From: an uncultured Faecalibacterium sp.
Lineage (GTDB): Bacteria; Bacillota; Clostridia; Oscillospirales; Ruminococcaceae
DNA: 64,000 nucleotides
NCBI GenBank assembly: GCA_934524985.1
Contig: CAKSYT010000002.1
Span: forward strand, 186,001-250,000
Reading direction: 5' to 3'
The position numbers and the translations under genes are program-made. Below, piece after piece: positions 14,486 to 23,052 of this stretch (position 1 is its first letter; each line of letters opens with the position of its first letter). The notes below the pieces were generated by a model. The model did not search any database. It was not told the DNA's origin and saw only the letters and a list, made by a program, of their open reading frames with translations.

Positions 14486-14815
14486 TTATTTTAATTTTTC
14501 GAGGATTTCATCGGCACTCATGCCTTCGGCAAGCAGCTTTTTCAGAACAGATTCTGCTTCAGTCTTTTTTACTTCTTCTGCAGCTTTGGCATCTGCCTTT
14601 GCCTTCTTTGCTTCCAGAGTGGCCACTTCTTTTTCGGCTTTCTTCAGAGCAGCCCTCTTCTCTTTCAGATCAGCCTTCAAAGTGTCAATGTTTGCGGTGA
14701 TGGATGCAATCTCAGCAGAGAGTGCTTCCTTTGCAGACTGCTTTTCTGCAATCCGCGTTGCAAAATCAGCAGTCACAATTTTGGGCTTATTCTTGCTACC
14801 TTTGGGACGGGGCAT
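14486..14815 (-). CDS. Small lysine/alanine-rich coiled-coil protein
   Basis: 109 residues starting MPRPKGSKNKPKIV, an AT-hook-like basic N terminus (PRPKGSKNKP). A heptad-rich coiled coil follows at about 25-85, then a short C-terminal helix (AEGMSADEILEKLK). The ATG at 14815 is chosen because GGAGG lies 8 nt upstream; the open frame extends 24 nt further. Proteins with an MPRPKGSKNK start are frequent on mobile elements of Firmicutes. Function unknown; a nucleoid- or DNA-binding role is plausible. Confidence 0.7.
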   Translation of the reverse strand: MPRPKGSKNKPKIVTADFATRIAEKQSAKEALSAEIASITANIDTLKADLKEKRAALKKAEKEVATLEAKKAKADAKAAEEVKKTEAESVLKKLLAEGMSADEILEKLK

Positions 14816-14884
14816 AGGGGACACCTCCATCAAATTCATATTGCTTTAATGTAAGTATATCATATTGTTTGCTCTATTTCAATT

Positions 14885-15655
14885 TTAGAAATTGAAATGG
14901 CTGGTTGCTTGTTCTTTTGCGATATGCTCCATATCTGGATAAATAGAACTTTCATGGAATCCCATCGCATCAAGCTGAACTAAGAGTTTTTTTCTGATCT
15001 TCCGCGGTATACGAATTTTATAAAAGTAATCGCAGGATTCGTCTAACTTGAGTATCTGATCCAACCGTTCAGTAGTACTATGAATCGTAAAATCCGACTG
15101 TTGCACATACATTCTCAAGTCACATCCTACTCCATGACACGCAATAATTTTGCCCTGTGATTCATTATCATCGTTATCTTGATTAGAAAATGCACCTTCC
15201 AGGTCACCGCTTAGACTATCGTAGCTTATCGGAGGAACATATTCTCCATAGCCCACTTTTTTATTTAACTTCATTGGATTCAGAACCCAAACGCCTGCAT
15301 CTGTCTTTGCATCTTTATCACTACTCAATGCAAAATACAGTGCAACCAATGGAGATTCCGACCAATCCAGCAATCTGGTTGGCAAGCCATAATGCTGCAT
15401 TAACGTCAACCACGATACACGGTCATACCGTTGCGGAGCATTTGGATTTAGCCGCATGGTATGAATCATGAAATTGGTCGATACATACTGCTCATAGTGT
15501 TTACCCATACCATCTTTTCGTTGAACCGATGGTACTAACCCCCACGAATAATCAGACTGACCCCGAAACCACATACGATACTGTTGTTCCGCATCAATTT
15601 GTGTAATTGCTTCTATATAATTTCCAATATTGTTGATTTTCAATTCACGAATCAT
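14885..15655 (-). CDS. FRG-domain protein
   Basis: 256 residues with the defining FRG pattern: WFRGQSDYSWGLVPSV at about 28-43, then LTLMQHYGLPTRLLDWSESPLVALYFAL at about 84-111. FRG domains are found in accessory and defence-linked bacterial proteins; some resemble ADP-ribosyl-type folds, but no general activity is established. It lies 39 nt downstream of the methyltransferase, in the same direction as the TIR/toroid operon, and may be co-transcribed with it. Codon use is AT-rich like its neighbours. Confidence 0.85.
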   Translation of the reverse strand: MIRELKINNIGNYIEAITQIDAEQQYRMWFRGQSDYSWGLVPSVQRKDGMGKHYEQYVSTNFMIHTMRLNPNAPQRYDRVSWLTLMQHYGLPTRLLDWSESPLVALYFALSSDKDAKTDAGVWVLNPMKLNKKVGYGEYVPPISYDSLSGDLEGAFSNQDNDDNESQGKIIACHGVGCDLRMYVQQSDFTIHSTTERLDQILKLDESCDYFYKIRIPRKIRKKLLVQLDAMGFHESSIYPDMEHIAKEQATSHFNF

Positions 15656-15694
15656 ACTGCAATTTTCTCTATCTTAATAGTAGTTTTACAACAT

Positions 15695-16501
15695 TTAGAC
15701 TTTTTCAGACTGTTTCTGCAATATCAATCTAAAGTAAGTTGTTCTCGTACACTCTCCTTCAACTCGACCCTTCCCAATGTAAACAATATTAAACAATCCA
15801 TCAATTAAATTTTCCAACATTTTTTCATCACGAATCGGATATGACTTCATTTTTTCTATATACCTTGATGCAGCAACTTTTGCTTTTTTACACTCGATAT
15901 TTTTTCTTTCTGCACTGCGTACCGTCTTTTCAATAAATTTTTCTTTTTCTGCACTATTAGGCACCATCGCATTTCCGCAATTCCAATCATTGCGCATAGT
16001 TGTAATATAAACACCTCCATCTTTCAGTGCATTCCAAATTTTCTCTAACACTGTGCGCTTTTTGTCATACTCAAATCGAGTTATAAATGCATCATTTATA
16101 ACAATATCATATTTTTCATTTAGTCCATCAAACACATTTTTCTGCTCTACTTCCCAAGAAAAGTTATTAGCTTTTGCCACGTTCTGACAGATGTTAAGTG
16201 GTGTTTTGCAAATATCGCAGATTTTTATTTTTTTAATTCCTTTTATCTGGCACAAATATGGCATCGAGAAATCCGCAGTTCCTAAAATCAAAACTTTTTC
16301 TAATTCATTCACATATTGTCGAATTGCTTTTTCATAGAAGTCCTCGTGCCAAAACGGGTTTGAGACTACTCCTAGATATCTTAGCATCATCCAATTTTCA
16401 TGATACCAAGTACAATCATTTTGATCCATATACCCGCTTTTACAATCAAATAATTCTTGTAATTTATTTGAGTTGAGTAGCCTAATATACTCTTCATCCA
16501 T
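15695..16501 (-). CDS. SAM-dependent methyltransferase-like protein
   Basis: 268 residues from ATG 16501. KVLILGTADFSMPYL is a glycine-poor motif I of a Rossmann methyltransferase. IKICDICKTPL provides the acidic end of strand 2, YDIVINDAFITRF is motif IV, and the segment LKDGGVYITTMRNDW is typical of the strand after motif IV. The substrate is not evident. The start overlaps the upstream hydrolase stop by 8 nt (ATGGATGA) and lacks a good ribosome-binding site, so translation is probably coupled. It belongs with the TIR/toroid gene and the hydrolase. Confidence 0.75.
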   Translation of the reverse strand: MDEEYIRLLNSNKLQELFDCKSGYMDQNDCTWYHENWMMLRYLGVVSNPFWHEDFYEKAIRQYVNELEKVLILGTADFSMPYLCQIKGIKKIKICDICKTPLNICQNVAKANNFSWEVEQKNVFDGLNEKYDIVINDAFITRFEYDKKRTVLEKIWNALKDGGVYITTMRNDWNCGNAMVPNSAEKEKFIEKTVRSAERKNIECKKAKVAASRYIEKMKSYPIRDEKMLENLIDGLFNIVYIGKGRVEGECTRTTYFRLILQKQSEKV

Positions 16502-17048
16502 CTTTTTCAATTTCTTTTTTCAACTCCTTAAATTCAATCATTCCTGCTCCTGCATTAAGATGTCCCTTGTTGGGGATAATTACCTGTTTTGCATTTAGCA
16601 GTTTTGATATTTCTTTTGACATCGCTATTGGTACATATGGATCGTTGTCTGAATATAGACATATTGCCTTATTAAAAAACTTACCTGCCTTTGAAATATC
16701 ACTATACTTAAAAAAACTTTGATTTACATTATCGAAACTTTCTATTCCAATAAAGCCATAAAATGGAGCTGCCAAATAAAGATTGTTTATTTTGATTTTT
16801 TCATCAATCAAATAGTCAACAATAAAAGCCGGTCCCAAACTATGCCCAATAAATGATGTTCTTTCTCCTATAAATGGTTTGTACGCATCAAAGACTCTTT
16901 TCCAATTTTCATAGTTTTGATCTATACATGGAAATTGTGGAGCTAATACCTGTTTTCCCTCACTTGTAAGAGCATTAAATAGCCACGGTTCCCAATTTTC
17001 AAACGGATGTCCATAGCTTCCATGGATAATAACATAGTCATACATCAT
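16494..17048 (-). CDS. RBBP9/YdeN-type small alpha/beta hydrolase
   Basis: 184 residues. IIHGSYGHPFENWEPWL at the N terminus forms the oxyanion region, FIGHSLGPAFIVDYL is the nucleophile elbow (GHSLG), ICLYSDNDPYVP carries the acidic residue, and PNKGHLNAGAG carries the catalytic histidine. This is the compact RBBP9-like serine hydrolase fold. The ATG at 17048 has GGAGG 7 nt upstream and overlaps the end of the TIR/toroid gene by 4 nt. A stand-alone housekeeping esterase would not need such tight coupling, so a role in the same system is inferred. Confidence 0.85.
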   Translation of the reverse strand: MMYDYVIIHGSYGHPFENWEPWLFNALTSEGKQVLAPQFPCIDQNYENWKRVFDAYKPFIGERTSFIGHSLGPAFIVDYLIDEKIKINNLYLAAPFYGFIGIESFDNVNQSFFKYSDISKAGKFFNKAICLYSDNDPYVPIAMSKEISKLLNAKQVIIPNKGHLNAGAGMIEFKELKKEIEKDG

Positions 17049-19879
17049 TTATTTGCCTCCAATTTCATTAATTTATTATCAATTTGCTTTGCAAGGTTCT
17101 CAAGGAATTTTGTCGTCAAACGATACCCACGCAGCCCTTTGTTGGTGCTAAAAGGCGGCGGAAAAGAATCCTCAAACGATGTTCCCTGTTCAAATGCAAT
17201 GGGAACTACCTTTTGCATTCTATTATAAATAAACATCTGAGACAAAATCAAATTCTCAAAAAAGACTCCGGATCCACTCCCTTTATCATCAATCAGCAAT
17301 GACTTATTCTTATAATTCTTACTTCCCATAACAAGAATTACATCTGCCTCAGGAGCTTTTTGCATAAACGTCACCGTATTAACACCAACCGGTTCATCAG
17401 CGTAGCACCAGACTGTATATCCTTTTTGTCCCAGATATGCCGAAACCTTTTTTATGCGGTTAACTGTATTTTTCGAATCTTCGCTGTAAGAAATAAATAT
17501 CTTATAATCTTTCATAGCTTTCTCACTTTCGCTGTTTTTTTCCTGTAATGAACGCTTCACAAATTCATTAAGCAACCTCGGCAGCTGCGTATATAGCACA
17601 TCCCAGCAGAAATCCATCGTATACCATGCAACTTGTGTTATCTGGCAACTTTGTTCTTCCTGAAGATTCAATTCCTTATTTTTCTCTATTTTGCTATATA
17701 CCTTATCCTTGCACAATTTCTGAATATAATCTGTCAGTTCGGCTGAATTCCCATATGATCCGTCATCATTTTTCAACAAGCAACATGCCGTTGCACTTCC
17801 ATCAACAATTTTATTCTCTCGCATCCATTCATCTTTTCTATCATAGAGATAACGAACAACTTTTGACACACGTTCTTTTCTTTGTGCGCTCAATTTTGCC
17901 TTTGAAGAGTAAATTGCCTCCAAACATAATGATGATGTTTCATATGGTGTATTCCATCCACCAGTATGTGCTTCCCAATGGTCACTTGTCTTTATGTACT
18001 CTAACAAAAAAGAAATACCACGGCTCACATTATCATTAGCAACAGTATACCCTGCTTGTGATAATCCAATCAAAATTCGTGCCGTTATCCACGGAATTCT
18101 TGCAGGATACCAGCCACCCTGAGAAGTTTGCCTTGAAAAAAGTTCTGAGACAGCTGCATTATATAAGTCTTCATGTTGATATTGACAAAGCTCACTTTTC
18201 AATCCAACAATAAGTCCAAGCAACCAGTTTTTATGTGCACAATTACAATCAAACTCCGCCCCCTTCTCAAATCCCGAACAATCTGTCTTGTCTTCTTTGA
18301 TCATTCTCTTTTTGATTTGATTAAAGTCATTTGTTGTTGCAATTTCATGGTAGTGTACTTTAACCTCTTCTTCAGAAACTTCAAACTTTTCACAAAATTT
18401 ATCCAGAACATTCTTATAATCGGGCAAGACCCCAAGAAGTGACGCGACCTTCAAAACAAAATACATCGACGAAGGTGCATTTCCCCATGCTGGATCTACT
18501 CTGGTTTGATTTTTTATCGCCGTTTCAAAACAGCTTAAACCGCTCCATATCAGGCTTATGCTTTGTAGCTTTTCTTCTCCATGTTCTCCAATCAATTGTC
18601 TTATTGCTCTCCACTGTTTTCCAGGTTCCTGTTCTTGAATATAGTCAAGAATAATCTTGTCTATGGCGGGAAGAGAATTTATTTTTAAAGCATTCTTGTT
18701 TTTTTCTATATAAAGGTATAGGAAACGGCATATTTCCTTGTGACCCACGTAATATGTTGTTCCCACTGCTTTAATAGTTGTCAATTCTTTCGACAATACA
18801 CTTGCTTCAACGAAATCTTTAGGAACCAAATATTCAAATGATCCTAACACACATAATCTATAAATCAACTCGATTTTCTGAGCGTCATTTGTTTTTACAA
18901 ACGTCTCAAACAATTCTTTTTCCGGTTCGCCTAAGTTCTTTTCACAGTATTTTGCTGCACTGTTTAGCAGCGCGAGGTTTTTTCCACATATTTTTCTAAG
19001 TTTTTTATCTCCTATTTCTCTTTGCAATTGCGCAATATATCTGTCCGTATTCACTTGGAATGCCTTAAACACTGATTGATAGCCAGCAACTTTCTCGTTT
19101 GTCAAAAGAGAAACCCAACTCACCATAAATATATGGATATTTCTATTTTTTAATGTATCTTTCTTCTCTGCAATAATCTTAAAAAGTTCTTCAGTTTTTT
19201 CTGTATCACATTGCAAATCATCCAATAAAATCGCAATGTTTCTTCCACAATACATCAATAGCTTGATAAGAGCATACTCTTCATCAGAAGAAAAGCAAGG
19301 ATTATACGCCACCTTTATAATTGGATAGCTATTTAATTCTTTAATCCCCATATATGTTTTTCCAGAACAACTCATTCCATAATACCATACAACTCCTTCT
19401 TCCTTCAAAGTTTCTTTAATTTCTTGGTCCGGAATATTGATTGTGTACTTATCCTCAACATATCCAATTTGATTACTGTATTTATCCCATGTTTCAAACA
19501 CATCCATAAATTGTTCCGCTGTTGGTATTGTATTTATATCTACGGACATGTTAAAGGCTGCCAAGCACAAAAAATCCAAAAAACATATTTTACCAAGTAA
19601 AAACTGTTTTAGCTCTTCTGTGTCTACGTTAAGAATTGGAATTTCCAGATTCCACTCTTTATCATCTTTTACGAACGAAAAAGCCATTGCCTCATTCGAC
19701 ATTGTAAGTCTCGCATGAAAAGCTTTCATACATACATCTACTTTTGATGTAATTTCCTTAAATATCTTGAGAACAAGAGCAATCGTTGATGCATCGTTTA
19801 AACATTTCACAGCAGAAAGCTCATATATTTGTGGAATCAAATCAGCCGATATTGAAACTTTTTTTCTATTATTCGACAT
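17045..19879 (-). CDS. NLR-like protein: P-loop ATPase, alpha-toroid repeats, C-terminal TIR-like domain
   Basis: 944 residues from the ATG at 19879, chosen for AGGAG 8 nt upstream. An N-terminal region of about 160 residues of unknown fold is followed by a P-loop (YYGMSCSGKTYMG, about 168-175) and Walker B (NIAILLDDLQ, about 214-223). A helical middle follows. Next is a segment with prenyltransferase/squalene-cyclase-like alpha-toroid repeats (RQTSQGGWYPARIPWIT ... GGWNTPYETSSLCLEAI). From about 790 comes a TIR/SEFIR-like domain: DYKIFISYSEDSKNT, GYTVWCYADEPVG, ADVILVMGSKNY, with a candidate catalytic glutamate in VFFENLILS (about 875). Sensor-NTPase-effector layouts of this kind act as antiphage NLR-like proteins. 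The toroid between NTPase and TIR is the unusual part. First gene of a coupled operon. Confidence 0.8.
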   Translation of the reverse strand: MSNNRKKVSISADLIPQIYELSAVKCLNDASTIALVLKIFKEITSKVDVCMKAFHARLTMSNEAMAFSFVKDDKEWNLEIPILNVDTEELKQFLLGKICFLDFLCLAAFNMSVDINTIPTAEQFMDVFETWDKYSNQIGYVEDKYTINIPDQEIKETLKEEGVVWYYGMSCSGKTYMGIKELNSYPIIKVAYNPCFSSDEEYALIKLLMYCGRNIAILLDDLQCDTEKTEELFKIIAEKKDTLKNRNIHIFMVSWVSLLTNEKVAGYQSVFKAFQVNTDRYIAQLQREIGDKKLRKICGKNLALLNSAAKYCEKNLGEPEKELFETFVKTNDAQKIELIYRLCVLGSFEYLVPKDFVEASVLSKELTTIKAVGTTYYVGHKEICRFLYLYIEKNKNALKINSLPAIDKIILDYIQEQEPGKQWRAIRQLIGEHGEEKLQSISLIWSGLSCFETAIKNQTRVDPAWGNAPSSMYFVLKVASLLGVLPDYKNVLDKFCEKFEVSEEEVKVHYHEIATTNDFNQIKKRMIKEDKTDCSGFEKGAEFDCNCAHKNWLLGLIVGLKSELCQYQHEDLYNAAVSELFSRQTSQGGWYPARIPWITARILIGLSQAGYTVANDNVSRGISFLLEYIKTSDHWEAHTGGWNTPYETSSLCLEAIYSSKAKLSAQRKERVSKVVRYLYDRKDEWMRENKIVDGSATACCLLKNDDGSYGNSAELTDYIQKLCKDKVYSKIEKNKELNLQEEQSCQITQVAWYTMDFCWDVLYTQLPRLLNEFVKRSLQEKNSESEKAMKDYKIFISYSEDSKNTVNRIKKVSAYLGQKGYTVWCYADEPVGVNTVTFMQKAPEADVILVMGSKNYKNKSLLIDDKGSGSGVFFENLILSQMFIYNRMQKVVPIAFEQGTSFEDSFPPPFSTNKGLRGYRLTTKFLENLAKQIDNKLMKLEANK

Positions 19880-19922
19880 AGCCCACTCTCCTGAAATTTT
19901 CAACCATCGTTAAATAACATAT

Positions 19923-19985
19923 AAAAATGCTCTACCGCATACTAAAGCCAACTTTCATTGGCCCTGGATTCGGTAGAGCATTTTT
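19923..19985. terminator. Long inverted repeat between XRE regulator and TIR/toroid gene
   Basis: AAAAATGCTCTACCG (19923-19937) is perfectly repeated in inverse at 19971-19985, enclosing a smaller GCCAA/TTGGC hairpin. A and T runs on both sides allow termination in either direction. It could end the XRE transcript or act as attenuator before the operon. Confidence 0.7.
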
Positions 19986-20133
19986 GCCCATCTTGGAAAT
20001 GCAACTTTACTAAATTTCAGTTCATATCATCTGCCAAGATATGGATACCATTTTCTTTTATAATAACACTTTATTGTCTATCTTTCTATATCGATTCTCC
20101 GACAGTTTTGTCAGTATTTCGTCAATTGATTGT

Positions 20134-20541
20134 TTATTCTTCCCTTTTGTATTGTATGAGCATCTCTAAATATTCATTTAACATTTCGTGTTTCCATTTA
20201 GGAAGACATCTATACTTCGTTAAGAAATCTATTTCAATATCATTCACATCCACTCGCGCATCTTCAAGAAATTCGCTTATTGGAATCTCCATTGCATTGC
20301 ATATCTTATATAGCGTATACAGTTGCGGTGCTGTTTTCCCGTGCAACATTTCATTTAATGTCGATGATGCAATTCCTGCTTTTTCAGCTAGCCCGTGAAT
20401 TGACAAATTCTTGGATTTTCTAGCCATGTCAATTTTTTTCAAAACCTTTTTACACTCTAAGTCGGGCTTATATTGCAATGTATCTCTTGGTTTACCATCC
20501 ATTTTTTCAAGCCATCTCCTCCAAGTTTTTACTTTTCCCAT
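20134..20541 (-). CDS. XRE-family transcriptional regulator
   Basis: 135 residues with a helix-turn-helix at about 45-85 (NLSIHGLAEKAGIASSTLNEMLHGKTAPQLYTLYKICNAMEIP). An N-terminal basic segment precedes it, and the acidic C-terminal segment may be a dimerisation tail. It is the first gene upstream of the TIR/toroid operon, same strand, separated by the long inverted repeat. This position suggests a regulator of that operon, but this is inferred from context only. Confidence 0.85.
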   Translation of the reverse strand: MGKVKTWRRWLEKMDGKPRDTLQYKPDLECKKVLKKIDMARKSKNLSIHGLAEKAGIASSTLNEMLHGKTAPQLYTLYKICNAMEIPISEFLEDARVDVNDIEIDFLTKYRCLPKWKHEMLNEYLEMLIQYKREE

Positions 20542-20620
20542 AGCAATCTTTTGATTTTCTCGCGTTACTCCACGGGCATTCTGTTTCGTATTTCATAAAT
20601 CTTCTGAACTTTTGCTAGAA

Positions 20621-21042
20621 CTATTTTTCAAGAATAGAATGTGCTTTCCCGAAGCACCATTTCTTTCCCTTTTCAAAAAGAACACCGTCAATAGTCGTTG
20701 CAATTATTGCTCCTGCTATTACATAAGCTGACAACGGAGAAACCGTAGAAAAAAGCATCTTGATCATTTCTATGCCAACTGCTAAAAGAAGATACGGAAA
20801 GCCTACAAATGCAAGTGTAATAATCCATCCCCATAGAGAAACCTTTTTTCAAAATCATTTTTTTCTTTATCTTCCATAACTGAAATTCGAGCTTTCAAGG
20901 TTTCAATTTCATCCGAAGAATCTTTTTCCAGTTTTTTCAACTTCTCTTGAGTTTTTGTATGAGCGACAACTTCATCTTTATATTTCTTTTGAGCCTTTTC
21001 CTGTATAAGATGAATAAAGAAAAGCGCAATCACAAAAACCAA
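20621..21042 (-). pseudogene. Frameshifted coiled-coil membrane protein
   Basis: From 21042 one frame encodes a hydrophobic helix (VFVIALFFIHLI) and a coiled coil ending KNDFEK. The reading then shifts by one base at a run of six A (about 20849). The next frame continues with two transmembrane helices (WGWIITLAFVGFPYLLLAVGI ... AYVIAGAIIATTIDGVLF) to a TAG at 20621. Together this is about 140 residues. No good ATG or ribosome-binding site is visible; the frame remains open upstream into the end of glmS. It may be decayed, programmed-frameshifted, or a sequencing error. Confidence 0.5.
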
Positions 21043-21095
21043 TAAAATGCTATCAGACCATCGGCAAAAACTGTCCCAATTCTTGTTGTCACTTT

Positions 21096-22964
21096 TTATT
21101 CAACCGTAACGCTCTTCGCAAGATTTCTCGGCTTATCCACATCCAGACCCTTGGCAACAGATACATAATAGCCAAGCAACTGCAGCGGAATTACTGCCAA
21201 ACTACCAACGAAGTGCTCATCCACCTTTGGAACATAGACCGTGAAGTTTACCTGATCTTCGATTTCATACTTACCATAGGTAGTGAGCCCCATCAGATAA
21301 GCGCCACGGCTCTTACACTCCAACATATTGCTGATAGTCTTTTCGTAGAGTTCGCTCTGTGTAAGCACACCGATGACCAGTATTCCCTGCTCGATTAGAC
21401 TGATGGTTCCGTGTTTCAGCTCACCCGCAGCATATGCCTCGGAATGGATGTAGCTAATCTCTTTCAGTTTCAAACTTCCTTCCAAGCATACTGCATAATC
21501 AATTCCACGACCCACGAAGAACACATCATGTGCGTTGGCGTACTTTGCTGCGAACCACTGGATGCGCTCTTTATCTTCCAGAGCTTTCTGCATCTTTTCC
21601 GGGAGAGTCAGAAGTTCAGAAATATAGTAGCTGTACTGCTCCTCCGTGATTTTTCCTCTCACCTTTGCGAACTGAACCGCCATGCAGTACATAGCCGCAA
21701 GCTGTGCGCTGTATGCCTTGGTCGTAGCAACAGAAATTTCAGGGCCAGCAAGTGTGTAAAACACCTTGTTTGCTTCACGGGCAATGCTGCTGCCAACCAC
21801 ATTAACGATGGCCATTGTGGTAATGCCTTTTTCTTTTGCCAGACGCAGCGCTGCCAGTGTATCTGCTGTCTCACCAGACTGGCTGACAACGATCACCAGT
21901 GCCTTCTGATTGAGTGGCATCTTACGATAGCGAAACTCCGATGCAAGTTCCACACGCACCGGAACATCCGCCATATCTTCCAGCACATACTGAGCAGCCA
22001 TACCAACATGCCATGCAGAACCGCAGGCAACAATATAAATCTGCTCAAAGTTCTTGATCTCCTCTTCGGTGATTTCCACACTGGACAGATTGATAGCTCC
22101 ATCTTTGATCACAGAATTCAGGGTGTCTTGGACAGCTTTCGGCTGCTCATGGATCTCTTTCATCATGAAATGCTCAAAGCCGCCCTTTTCAGCTGCTTCT
22201 GCATCCCATTTGATCTCGGTGGTCTGCTTTTCGATTTCATCGCCGTTCAGATCATAGAAATGCGCCTCACCCGGAACGAGCTTTGCGAACTCAAGATTTC
22301 CAATGTAATACACATTGCGAGTGTATTTCAGAATTGCCGGAACATCCGAAGCCACATAGGTCTCACCATCCGCAATGCCGATGATCATTGGGCTATCCTT
22401 ACGTGCCACCCAAATCTCGCCTGGGCAATCACGGAACATCAGTTCAAGAGCATAGGAGCCACGGACACGCACCATCGTCTTGGCAATGGCATCGATAGGG
22501 CCGAGGTTGTACTTCTTATAATAGTAGTCCACCAGTTTGATGACCACTTCGGTATCCGTCTGGCTGTAGAACGTATAGCCATGCTTCAACAGCTTTTCTT
22601 TCAGTTCAGTATAGTTCTCGATGATGCCATTATGTACGCCAACGACCTCAGACTCCACTGTGCCGGAACCGGAACGGCTACAGTTACCGGAAACATGCGG
22701 ATGTGCATTCGTCTGGCTCGGCTCACCATGGGTTGCCCAACGGGTATGGCCAATACCACAAGTTCCTTTCAGTGCATTACCGTTATCGGTTTTCTCAATC
22801 AGATTGGACAGACGGCCTTTTGCTTTCACGACCTGTGCCAGTGCTTTTCCATCCCGGACAGCCAACCCAGCCGAGTCATATCCCCTATACTCCAGTTTAG
22901 ACAGACCATCCAGCAGGATCGGTGCTGCCTGTCGATTTCCTGTAAAACCAACGATTCCACACAT
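21096..22964 (-). CDS. glmS: Glutamine--fructose-6-phosphate aminotransferase
   Basis: 622 residues. Cys2 after the initiator (MCGIVGFTGN) is the glutaminase nucleophile. CGIGHTRWATHGEPSQTNAHPH and HNGIIENY complete the N-terminal class II amidotransferase domain. Two SIS domains follow (ACGSAWHVGMAAQYVLED, SQSGETADTLAAL; FFVGRGIDYAVCLEGSLKLKE), and the C terminus ends KPRNLAKSVTVE. It converts fructose-6-P and glutamine to glucosamine-6-P. No glmS ribozyme fits in the 88-nt gap upstream. It is the last gene of the polysaccharide locus, directly after glmM2, so both hexosamine steps are co-encoded. Confidence 0.96.
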   Translation of the reverse strand: MCGIVGFTGNRQAAPILLDGLSKLEYRGYDSAGLAVRDGKALAQVVKAKGRLSNLIEKTDNGNALKGTCGIGHTRWATHGEPSQTNAHPHVSGNCSRSGSGTVESEVVGVHNGIIENYTELKEKLLKHGYTFYSQTDTEVVIKLVDYYYKKYNLGPIDAIAKTMVRVRGSYALELMFRDCPGEIWVARKDSPMIIGIADGETYVASDVPAILKYTRNVYYIGNLEFAKLVPGEAHFYDLNGDEIEKQTTEIKWDAEAAEKGGFEHFMMKEIHEQPKAVQDTLNSVIKDGAINLSSVEITEEEIKNFEQIYIVACGSAWHVGMAAQYVLEDMADVPVRVELASEFRYRKMPLNQKALVIVVSQSGETADTLAALRLAKEKGITTMAIVNVVGSSIAREANKVFYTLAGPEISVATTKAYSAQLAAMYCMAVQFAKVRGKITEEQYSYYISELLTLPEKMQKALEDKERIQWFAAKYANAHDVFFVGRGIDYAVCLEGSLKLKEISYIHSEAYAAGELKHGTISLIEQGILVIGVLTQSELYEKTISNMLECKSRGAYLMGLTTYGKYEIEDQVNFTVYVPKVDEHFVGSLAVIPLQLLGYYVSVAKGLDVDKPRNLAKSVTVE

Positions 22965-23013
22965 AGGTTTTTCCCTCCCGTTATTTAATTCTCTATTATG
23001 CTTTCCCTTTTAT

Positions 23014-23040
23014 GCAAAACGACTCCGGACACTGCCAGAG
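23014..23040 (-). terminator. Hairpin between glmM2 and glmS
   Basis: Minus strand ACGACTC pairs with GAGTCGT around a small loop and is followed by TTTTG. A weak terminator that could reduce read-through from glmM2 into glmS. Confidence 0.55.
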
Positions 23041-23052
23041 TCGTCATTGACT

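Noticed and set aside
21411..22988. A 525-codon plus-strand open frame over glmS
   Set aside because: Antisense shadow of glmS; no start signal and no recognisable motifs.
22965..23052. A glmS ribozyme upstream of glmS
   Set aside because: The 88-nt gap between glmM2 and glmS is too short and lacks the conserved ribozyme core.
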